Shown here piece after piece: positions 1 to 5,730 of a DNA stretch of 5,730 nucleotides (position 1 is its first letter; every line of letters starts with the position of its first letter). The DNA is from Limisphaerales bacterium (GTDB lineage: Bacteria > Verrucomicrobiota > Verrucomicrobiia > Limisphaerales > UBA8199): assembly GCA_025356925.1 (NCBI GenBank), contig JANXQE010000269.1, forward strand, positions 1 to 5,730, written 5' to 3'. The notes beneath the pieces were generated by a model. It saw only the letters and a program-made list of their open reading frames with translations. It made no database searches and was not told the DNA's origin. The position numbers were made by a program, and so were the translations under genes.

Positions 1-87
1 ACCTTTGTTGCCGCCAGAAGCAGGCTTGGACTGGGATTTGCTGTTGATCACGTAAGCGTTCACTCGAACCGTTTAGGTCCACTGGCT
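1..87. other. left-edge region, possible end or start of a neighbouring gene
   Basis: This short stretch cannot be assigned with confidence. On the + strand, the frame starting at base 2 reads 17 sense codons and stops at TAA 53-55; the residues end ...GLDWDLLLIT, which could be the C-terminus of an upstream gene lying 32 bp before the kinase start. On the - strand, a frame open from base 72 to the left edge has GTG codons at 63-61 and 51-49. It would encode a polar N-terminus (NAYVINSKSQ...) with ordinary codons, so a divergent gene is the alternative. Only 24 bp would then separate the two starts, which is tight for two promoters. The kinase frame itself is also open back to base 1, but its codons there (AGA, AGG, TTA, GGA) look non-coding. 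I see no convincing -35/-10 pair. Confidence 0.3.
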
Positions 88-3000
88 ATGAGAAGCAAGA
101 TAGCGCATGCTAAGATGTTGAAAATTAGCCACCTACTGGTGGTGATCGCAACAGCGCGGCTAGCTCCGGTTGCGCTCGGCCAGGCAGTTCCTGCTCCAGG
201 ACCGGCACGGATTGTTCAGGAATATGCCCTAATTTCGGCCTACGCTCGGGAAAAATATCCTGACCCGAAAAACTGGCGGCTGCTCGGCTCTAACGATGGC
301 GGCCAAACCTGGACTCTGCTGGATGTCCGCACCAATCAAGCATTCCGGGCGCGTTCTGAGCGCCGGGGCTACCACATCGCCAACCAGACGGCGTACAACG
401 CCTACCGCCTTGAAATCGATGGGTCCGCGAACGTACAACTTGCCGAACTGGAGCTGATCGGACCGCTGGCCGGAGGGACGAAAGAATCCGATCTGCAGAT
501 CCTTGCCAGCTCTTCCAAGGAGCATCCACTCCTGGGGGCCGCCAGCTACGCTTTCGACAATGATACGACCAGCCGGTGGATCGATTTCGGCACCGGGACA
601 AACAGTTGCTGGCTCCAATGCCAGTACACGCTTCAGTCGCAAACGTTGGTCACCAACGTAAGCCAATACATAGTCCTGGCCCGCCGGTTGGCGGCGCGCA
701 ACCCGCTGTCTGAAAAAGCGCCGCAAATCCTGGCTAACTTCACCAACCAGGCGCCGCGGCCGAGGCGCATCCTCGCCGCTTACGCGTTAACCTCCGCGAA
801 TGACTTCCCAAACCGCGATCCCCGCGACTGGAGGTTGAGCGGGTCAAACGATCGTGGTGATACGTGGCAGGTCCTGGACGCTCGGCGCAACGAGATTTTC
901 CAGGAACGTTTTCAACGCCGCATCTTCTCCCTGACCAACGAAGCGCCTTACGCGCTTTACCGGCTCGAGATTGACTGCGTTCGGGTGCCCGCAAATCTTC
1001 CAGGCGGTGCCAGCTGCGTCCAGCTGGCGGAAATCGAGCCGCTGTACTCGGCCAAAGATCCCGGCGGAAAATTTTCGATCCTGGTCTCGGCCGAAGGCGA
1101 GAATCCGCCGGTCGAAAGCATCGAAGATGCCTTCGATGGAAAGGCCAATACCAAGTGGCTAAGCTTCACCCAGGATACCAACACGAACCGATCGAGCTGG
1201 GTTGAATGGGAATATTTGCCGGGAGCCGACCCACCAGTCATGAATCTGCGCTGGGTCAAAGCGCTCCAGGCTCAGCGACCGCTTCCCGTCGAGCTCCGCC
1301 TCGAGGGGGTCGTCGCCTCCTGGAATCCGGACGCCAACACAATCGGACTCCTGGATGAAACAGGCTTTCAACAATTCCAACTGCGTTCGACGGGGGACCC
1401 GATCCACGCCGGAGATCGGGTGCGGCTCGCGGGTCGGCTGGAGCTCGGACAAGGCTTGCCGTTCGTGTCCAAGCCGGAGCTGACCTGCCTCGTGCCGGCC
1501 GCCACACCCCAAGAAATAACAATCGGACGCACAATCGAGAGCGGACCCGTATTTCCCTTCGGAGTGATTGAGGCGCGAGTAACTTCCGTTTCCGAGGATT
1601 CCGCCGCGTGGACCACCCTTGGTTTGGCGTCCGAGCAGAGTCCAGAACGCATGCTGGCGAGGTTTCGGAATCCTTCGCACACCCGGCTCACCTTTTTTCC
1701 GGGTTGCCGGCTCCGGATTCAGGGCGTCGTTCAGCCGGTCCTCGACGAAGACGGTCGGCGAGTGCCAGGGGTTATTTGGGCGCCGGATCTTGCTCACGTG
1801 GCCGTGTTGGCAGTCACGGATAAGGACTGGAGCGAATGGCCGCGGTACCCACTCGAACGCCTTGCCAGCGCCACGGCTCGCGTTAACCTTGGCAGCCCCG
1901 TACGGTTCCTGGGAACGGTGGCGCAACAAGATTCGAACAAGGTCGTCGTGGCCGGCAAAGGAACCAATCTGCTGCTGGCATACTCCACTACGTCAGCACC
2001 GCTCCCGGCGGGCTCCTCCGTCGAGGCCCTTGGATTTTTCAACCGGGAGAATGCCACACCCAGCGTTCAACTCGCCCAGTTCCGTCCAGCTCCATCGACC
2101 AAGTCACAGCCGGCCGAGGGGCCACCTATAGGCTCCGAACCCCTGCAGCCGGTCACGCGGATTCGCGAGGTGTACGAGAAACTCGAAGAGCATCCGGGCA
2201 AAACTTTTCCCGTCAAACTCCACGGAGTGATCACCTATATTGACCAGGCGTTCGACTCCTTCTACCTCCAGGACGGGACCGATGGGATCCAGGTTGAAAA
2301 CCAATTGGATGCGGGACTAGCGCCACACCTCAGGCAGGAAGGGTCGTTCGTCGAGGTGCATGGAACCGTGGATCCGGATCAACAAGCGATCCTGCCAGAC
2401 CGATTTGTTGAGTTCTTGGGGATGGGCCGCATGCCGGAACCCCGCCGCCATGCCTGGGATTATCTCATGACGGGAAAAGATGACTCCCAGTGGGTCCAAA
2501 TCGAGGGTGTGGTCAGTGCCTGCGGCGATGTTGGACTAACCGTGATCGTCACCGGGGGACGTCTGGCGGTCGTGGTTAACGATTTCGACAAACGGGCACA
2601 GGACAAATTATTGGGGAGCCTCGTCCGGATATGTGGCGTGTGCTCTCCCGTGCGGGACAACCGCAATCGCCGGGTGAGTTTGCAGTTGTTCGTCCCTTCC
2701 ATTCAATTCCTCGAGGTACTTCGGCCGGCGCCGGAAGATCCGTTCGACGTGGCTAACCGGACCATCGGAAGCCTGGTCGACCAAACCTCACGCAGCACCA
2801 ATCTGACGGTCAGGCTCGTAAAGACCGCCGGAGTGGTCACCTACAAGGAACCCCGTTTGCTTTTCATTCAGGACGGCGGAGACGGGCTTCGGGTTTTCCT
2901 TCGCGCCGAAACTTGGGTATCAGTCGGCGACCGTGTGGAAGCCGTCGGGTTTGCCGAACCCGATGGGCTCTCACCCAAACTGGTTCAAGCCGTCGCTCGT

Positions 3001-4740
3001 AGGATGGGGCAGACCGCCTTACCCGAGCCGACCACGCTTGATCTAATGGGACCGGACGTGACCGATCTGGATGCGACGCGGGTGCGAGTCGAGGCGACGC
3101 TAGTCGGACAAAAAACGGGAAAATTGCTGCAGGTTCTGGAGTTGAACGACGAGCGGGCGGATAAAACCTTTTCGGCCTTGATCCCGGTCCTGGCCGAAGC
3201 GTTGCCCGTGATTCCGGCCGGCAGCCGCGTACGGTTGACGGGTGTGTTCCGATCGGAAACCGAAACAATGGCAGACCTCGGGCAGGTGCCCATTTCATTT
3301 AAGATGTACCTTAATTCGCCGCAGGACATCGTGGTGCTTCATCGGCCCTCCTGGTGGAACGCACGGCACACCCTCTGGGTGTCAGCGGCGCTGGGCACCA
3401 TCTTGCTGCTTGCCCTGACCTGGGCCAGTTCTCTGCGCAACCAGGTTCTCCAGCGCACCGAGCAGCTTCACGTCGAGATCGGCGAACACAAACGCACTGA
3501 AGAAGCCCTCGAAACCTCCGACCGCTTCATGCGGTCCCTGGTCGAGAGTTTGCCCCAAAACATCGTGCGCAAAGATCTGGCTGGCCACTTTACTTTCGCG
3601 AACGAGTACTTCTGCCGCACCATCGGTAAACCCATGGACCAGGTGATCGGCAAGACAGATTTTGATCTTTTCCCCTCGGAGTTGGCGGGCAAGTTCCGCC
3701 ACGATGACGAGCAAGTCATCGCCAGCGGCAAGCTCCTGGAGACAGTCGAACAAAATCGCAATGCCGGTGGTGAAAACATTTACGTGCAGGTTGTCAAAGC
3801 TCCGCTCTTCGATGCGGGCGACCAGGTCATTGGTGTTCAGATCATTTTCTGGGATGTCACCGAGCGCAAGCGAGCCGAAGCCCGCTTCGAAGAAGCCCAA
3901 AGAGCGATGGTGGACGCTTCGCGGCAAGCGGGAATGGCCGAGGTGGCGTCTGGAGTTTTGCACAACGTCGGCAATGTCCTCAACAGCGTTAATGTGTCCG
4001 CGAGTCTCGTCAGTGACAATCTTCAGAAATCCAAGGTGTCTGGGTTGGGCAAAGCTGTGGCGCTGTTGCGCGAGCACGAAACCGATTTGGGAGCCTTTTT
4101 TTCGACCGATCCGAGGGGCAAACAGTTGACGGTATATCTGGCGAGATTGGCGGAGTGCCTCGTGGGGGAGCAGACTGCAGCGATGCAAGAGCTCCACACC
4201 CTCAAGAAGAATATCGAGCACATCAAAGAAATCGTCGCCATGCAGCAGAATTATGCCCGAGTTGTCGGTTTGACGGAAAAGGTCAAAGTCACGGATCTGG
4301 TGGAGGATGCTCTGCGATTGAACTCAGGCACACTGGCGCGGCACGAGGTGGAGTTGGCGCGCGAATACGAACCCGAGTTGCCCGAAGTGATTGTCGAGCG
4401 GCACAAGGTGCTTCAGATTCTGGTTAATCTCATTCGCAATGCCAAATACGCCTGTGATGAGTCTGGCCGGTGCGACAAACGGCTCGTGGTCCGCGTGACC
4501 AGCGGTGATGGGTGCGTCAAGATCTCCACGACCGACAATGGGATCGGCATCCCCCCTGAGAACCTGACGCGGATCTTCAACCATGGCTTTACCACTCGCA
4601 AAGACGGGCACGGATTCGGCCTGCACAGCGGCGCCCTGGCCGCCAAGGAGATGGGCGGGACCCTGGTCGCCCAAAGTGATGGCCCCGGCACCGGCGCGTC
4701 CTTCACCCTGTCGCTCCCACTCGCCCCAGGCACGAATTGA
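88..4740 (+). CDS. membrane-anchored sensor histidine kinase with discoidin-like and OB-like periplasmic modules, PAS and HNVGN-type kinase core
   Basis: Predicted to autophosphorylate on His in response to an extracytoplasmic signal and pass the phosphate to the regulator encoded next. The 1550 residues read in order: signal peptide 1-33 (basic start, hydrophobic 16-31, likely cleavage after GQA); two discoidin-like units at about 41-180 and 227-376; about seven OB-like modules at 401-1083; one membrane helix at about 1093-1112 after a RPSWW motif; a coiled-coil linker to about 1140; PAS at about 1146-1258 (GKTDFDLFP, ending FWDVTERKRAE); DHp with GVLHNVGNVLNS, candidate phospho-acceptor H1292; HATPase with N box NLIRNAKYA (1447-1455), DNGIGIP (1483-1489), FNHGFTTR (1497-1504) and DGHGFGLH (1506-1513). 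The catalytic motifs look intact. It is unusually long for a histidine kinase because of the ~1050-residue sensor. ATG 88 has a weak AGGT at 75-78; ATG 115 is an in-frame alternative that keeps the signal peptide. The ligand is unknown, and carbohydrate binding is only an inference from the discoidin-like fold. Confidence 0.93.
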   Translation: MRSKIAHAKMLKISHLLVVIATARLAPVALGQAVPAPGPARIVQEYALISAYAREKYPDPKNWRLLGSNDGGQTWTLLDVRTNQAFRARSERRGYHIANQTAYNAYRLEIDGSANVQLAELELIGPLAGGTKESDLQILASSSKEHPLLGAASYAFDNDTTSRWIDFGTGTNSCWLQCQYTLQSQTLVTNVSQYIVLARRLAARNPLSEKAPQILANFTNQAPRPRRILAAYALTSANDFPNRDPRDWRLSGSNDRGDTWQVLDARRNEIFQERFQRRIFSLTNEAPYALYRLEIDCVRVPANLPGGASCVQLAEIEPLYSAKDPGGKFSILVSAEGENPPVESIEDAFDGKANTKWLSFTQDTNTNRSSWVEWEYLPGADPPVMNLRWVKALQAQRPLPVELRLEGVVASWNPDANTIGLLDETGFQQFQLRSTGDPIHAGDRVRLAGRLELGQGLPFVSKPELTCLVPAATPQEITIGRTIESGPVFPFGVIEARVTSVSEDSAAWTTLGLASEQSPERMLARFRNPSHTRLTFFPGCRLRIQGVVQPVLDEDGRRVPGVIWAPDLAHVAVLAVTDKDWSEWPRYPLERLASATARVNLGSPVRFLGTVAQQDSNKVVVAGKGTNLLLAYSTTSAPLPAGSSVEALGFFNRENATPSVQLAQFRPAPSTKSQPAEGPPIGSEPLQPVTRIREVYEKLEEHPGKTFPVKLHGVITYIDQAFDSFYLQDGTDGIQVENQLDAGLAPHLRQEGSFVEVHGTVDPDQQAILPDRFVEFLGMGRMPEPRRHAWDYLMTGKDDSQWVQIEGVVSACGDVGLTVIVTGGRLAVVVNDFDKRAQDKLLGSLVRICGVCSPVRDNRNRRVSLQLFVPSIQFLEVLRPAPEDPFDVANRTIGSLVDQTSRSTNLTVRLVKTAGVVTYKEPRLLFIQDGGDGLRVFLRAETWVSVGDRVEAVGFAEPDGLSPKLVQAVARRMGQTALPEPTTLDLMGPDVTDLDATRVRVEATLVGQKTGKLLQVLELNDERADKTFSALIPVLAEALPVIPAGSRVRLTGVFRSETETMADLGQVPISFKMYLNSPQDIVVLHRPSWWNARHTLWVSAALGTILLLALTWASSLRNQVLQRTEQLHVEIGEHKRTEEALETSDRFMRSLVESLPQNIVRKDLAGHFTFANEYFCRTIGKPMDQVIGKTDFDLFPSELAGKFRHDDEQVIASGKLLETVEQNRNAGGENIYVQVVKAPLFDAGDQVIGVQIIFWDVTERKRAEARFEEAQRAMVDASRQAGMAEVASGVLHNVGNVLNSVNVSASLVSDNLQKSKVSGLGKAVALLREHETDLGAFFSTDPRGKQLTVYLARLAECLVGEQTAAMQELHTLKKNIEHIKEIVAMQQNYARVVGLTEKVKVTDLVEDALRLNSGTLARHEVELAREYEPELPEVIVERHKVLQILVNLIRNAKYACDESGRCDKRLVVRVTSGDGCVKISTTDNGIGIPPENLTRIFNHGFTTRKDGHGFGLHSGALAAKEMGGTLVAQSDGPGTGASFTLSLPLAPGTN
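208..1215 (+). repeat. two tandem discoidin-like (F5/8 type C-like) protein repeat units inside the kinase
   Basis: Protein-level duplication covering residues 41-180 and 227-376 of the kinase. Each unit starts with a segment holding YAL.SA, W.L.GSND.G.TW..LD.R, YRLEID and VQLAE. It is followed by a shorter segment with AFD, a K/R-W pair and a W[LV][QE].[QE]Y end. In discoidin-like domains as I know them, the AFD...W...Y segment comes first and the GSND...YRL...VQLAE segment second. The order here is therefore second half, first half, second half, first half. The copies are clearly related but diverged, so this is an old duplication. The second unit has a roughly 10-residue insertion bounded by two cysteines. 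Such domains often bind carbohydrates or surfaces; the actual ligand is unknown. Confidence 0.7.
1288..3336 (+). repeat. array of about seven divergent OB-like modules in the sensor region
   Basis: Residues 401-1083 of the kinase carry a recurring pattern: a strand pair of the form V.L.GVV, a variable turn, a central L.DETG or FIQDG.DG strand, then a G..V...G strand. The clearest copies are at about 401-460 (LRLEGVVASW, GDRVRLAGR), 707-775 (KLHGVITYID, FYLQDGTDGI, VEVHGTV) and 907-970 (KTAGVVTYKE, LFIQDGGDGL, GDRVEAVGF). Weaker copies lie at about 490-575, 600-665, 802-875 and 996-1083. The signature resembles the OB-fold modules of the YhcR type and the 'GVVTY' modules found in front of kinases in Verrucomicrobia and Acidobacteria. 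Similarity at DNA level is low. The binding partner cannot be told from sequence. Confidence 0.6.
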
Positions 4741-4856
4741 ATTTGAAGGGGACGCGTTGAGTTGGGTCCGGAGGACTCCCCGGCAATTCGGCCCTGAATC
4801 TTTCCTTTGGGCACTCGGACTTCAGGTTTTCGCACGGTCAGATACCCTTGCCTGGC

Positions 4857-4877
4857 GGCTTAAAAAGCCAGTTGTTT
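4857..4877 (+). terminator. weak terminator-like hairpin after the kinase gene
   Basis: GGCTT (4857-4861) and AAGCC (4865-4869) pair around an AAA loop and are followed after AG by TTGTTT. An alternative pairing joins CTGGC (4852-4856) to GCCAG (4867-4871). Both stems are only 5 bp and the T-tract is interrupted, so this is at best a leaky intrinsic terminator and may be chance. Confidence 0.2.
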
Positions 4878-4928
4878 ACCCCAGGGCTCCCGTTTAATCT
4901 GCATCCTGGCAAACGCAACCTGGACCCG

Positions 4929-4943
4929 GCAGCCGACGGCTGC
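4929..4943 (+). promoter_or_regulatory. perfect 6-bp hairpin just upstream of the response-regulator start
   Basis: GCAGCC (4929-4934) and GGCTGC (4938-4943) are exact reverse complements around a GAC loop, ending 15 bases before ATG 4959. No T-tract follows, so it is not a typical terminator. In mRNA it would sit where a ribosome binding site normally lies, and no Shine-Dalgarno-like purine run is visible between it and the start. It could affect translation initiation, but short GC-rich inverted repeats also arise by chance. Confidence 0.25.
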
Positions 4944-4958
4944 GTTCGTGATGACTTG

Positions 4959-5730
4959 ATGATTCCGACCCTGTTGATCGTGGATGACGAAAAGACACAG
5001 CGCGAGGGCCTGCGCCTGGCGCTGGAGGATCATTTTGACGTTTACCTGGCCGAAGATGCCAAGGCGGCGATGGAGTTGCTCGAGAAAGACCATTTTGACG
5101 TGCTGCTGACCGATTTCCGCCTTCCATCCGAAGACGGGATGAAACTCATCGGTCGAGCGAAGTCGCTCTCGAAGCCCCCGATTTGCATTTTGATGACCGC
5201 GTATGGCTCGGAAGAACTAGCGGTGGAAGCCATGAAACACGGGGCCGATGATTACATCGCCAAAGCGCGCCTTCAATTCGACGAACTGGAGATGCGGATT
5301 TCTCGAGCGTTGCGGCATCAAAACCTGGAAACCGAAAACGTCTCGCTGCACCAGCAGCTCGACTCAAAGTTCCGCATGGAAAATGTCGTCGGGAGGTCGG
5401 CGGCCATGCGCGAGGTCCTGGAGGACGTCAAGCAAGTGGCTCCGACTGCGGCGACCGTGTTGCTGCAGGGCGAGAGCGGCACCGGCAAAGAACTCATCGC
5501 CAAAGTGATTCACCAACTGAGTTCGCGGGCGCGCCAGCCCATGGTCAGCGTCCATTGTGCGGCTCTGACGCCGACTTTGCTCGAGAGCGAGTTGTTCGGG
5601 CACGAAAAGGGTGCGTTCACGGGGGCGCACGAGCGGCGCGTCGGCCGCTTTGAACAGGCCCAGGGTGGGACCTTGTTCCTGGACGAGATCGGGGACATGC
5701 CCATCGCCCTGCAGGCGAAGCTGCTCCGGG
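4959..5730 (+). CDS. NtrC-family sigma-54-dependent response regulator, 3' end beyond the window
   Basis: A phosphorylation-controlled activator expected to remodel sigma-54 RNA polymerase with ATP, and the likely partner of the kinase upstream. The 257 visible codons are open to the right edge with no stop. The receiver domain spans about 1-120: acidic pocket D9/D10, phospho-acceptor D52 in LLTDFRLP, T80 in LMTAYG and K102. After a helical linker comes the AAA+ domain from about 142 (VVGRSAAM): Walker A GESGTGKE (171-178), the sigma-54 contact loop GAFTGA (218-223), and Walker B GGTLFLDEIGD (236-246). The rest of AAA+ and any DNA-binding domain lie outside. ATG 4959 gives a normal receiver N-terminus (MIPTLLIVDDEK) and is the first ATG in the open frame, though no clear Shine-Dalgarno precedes it. 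Oddities: the usual Lys-Pro after K102 is Lys-Ala with a shifted loop, and VHCAAL replaces the common VNCAAL. Target promoters are not visible here. Confidence 0.93.
   Translation, partial: MIPTLLIVDDEKTQREGLRLALEDHFDVYLAEDAKAAMELLEKDHFDVLLTDFRLPSEDGMKLIGRAKSLSKPPICILMTAYGSEELAVEAMKHGADDYIAKARLQFDELEMRISRALRHQNLETENVSLHQQLDSKFRMENVVGRSAAMREVLEDVKQVAPTAATVLLQGESGTGKELIAKVIHQLSSRARQPMVSVHCAALTPTLLESELFGHEKGAFTGAHERRVGRFEQAQGGTLFLDEIGDMPIALQAKLLR

Larger units (their letters stand above)
4741..4958. other. intergenic region between kinase and response regulator
   Basis: This 218-bp gap carries no gene I can support. The regulator frame is open back to a TGA at 4758-4760, but the upstream codons show no conserved protein character and contain no ATG before 4959. 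Three small inverted repeats are visible: GGGTCC/GGACTC around a GGA loop (4764-4778, with one G-U pair), GGCTT/AAGCC around AAA (4857-4869), and GCAGCC/GGCTGC around GAC (4929-4943). I found no convincing sigma-70 or sigma-54 (GG-N10-GC) promoter. Co-transcription from the kinase is therefore possible, but a separate promoter is not excluded by eye. Confidence 0.5.

Noticed and set aside
1159..1929. Long open frame on the - strand (256 codons) opposite the first OB-like modules
   Set aside because: Antisense to the continuous kinase frame, with Arg/Pro/Gly-rich composition and no domain signature; treated as a shadow.
1619..2131. 170-codon + strand open frame inside the kinase gene
   Set aside because: It is an out-of-frame reading with Ser/Arg/Pro-rich composition and no motif, while the kinase frame runs uninterrupted through it.
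3382..4221. Long open frame on the - strand (279 codons) opposite the PAS and DHp coding region
   Set aside because: It lies wholly antisense to a well-supported kinase domain, shows no recognisable motif, and is the kind of frame expected opposite GC-rich coding sequence.
4764..4778. Hairpin GGGTCC/GGACTC with a GGA loop just after the kinase stop, considered as an intrinsic terminator
   Set aside because: It is followed by CCCCGG and not by a T-tract, so the defining feature of an intrinsic terminator is missing.
4583..4897. + strand open frame spanning the end of the kinase gene and the intergenic region
   Set aside because: Most of it overlaps the HATPase coding sequence out of frame, and the part beyond 4740 has no conserved features.
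4951..4961. Two-codon mini-ORF (ATG ACT TGA) whose stop overlaps the regulator ATG in a TGATG arrangement
   Set aside because: It could suggest translational coupling, but there is no ribosome binding site for it and so short a frame is easily chance.
5031..5101. Repeated CATTTTGACGT, 60 bases apart, in the receiver coding region
   Set aside because: Both copies encode HFDV in frame at natural positions of the receiver fold; an 11-base match in coding sequence is not evidence of a functional repeat.

Overview
The window holds a two-component signalling locus on the + strand. A very large membrane-anchored sensor histidine kinase (88-4740) is followed, after 218 bp, by the first 257 codons of an NtrC-type, sigma-54-dependent response regulator (4959 to the right edge). 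The sequence is GC-rich. The sensor architecture is a signal peptide, discoidin-like modules with the 'GSNDGG.TW..LD' signature, an array of OB-like modules with the 'GVVTY...FIQDG.DG' signature, one membrane helix behind a 'RPSWW' motif, a PAS domain and an 'HNVGN' kinase core. To my knowledge this is most typical of Verrucomicrobia (Pedosphaera/Limisphaerales-like bacteria), with Acidobacteria or Planctomycetes as less likely sources. The taxonomic call is inference from protein style, not from a marker gene.
Layout: 1-87 is a short edge region that may carry the end or start of a neighbouring gene but cannot be resolved. 88-4740 encodes the 1550-residue kinase: export signal, two discoidin-like repeat units, about seven OB-like modules, one transmembrane helix near residues 1093-1112, a coiled-coil linker, PAS, an atypical DHp domain and a HATPase. 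4741-4958 is non-coding and contains small inverted repeats but no convincing promoter. 4959-5730 is the response regulator, with a complete receiver domain and the first part of a AAA+ domain (Walker A, GAFTGA and Walker B all visible) before the window ends.
Likely logic: about 1050 residues outside the cytoplasmic membrane sense a ligand. The ligand may be a carbohydrate or another surface component, judging only from the discoidin-like modules. The signal passes through the single helix and PAS domain to the kinase, which phosphorylates D52 of the regulator. The regulator would then drive sigma-54 promoters that lie outside this window. The most interesting points are the phase-shifted arrangement of the discoidin halves, the Cys-flanked insertion in the second copy, the long array of divergent OB-like modules, and the non-canonical HNVGN phospho-acceptor box with an extended DHp region. 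I found no mobile element, CRISPR array, tRNA or rRNA.
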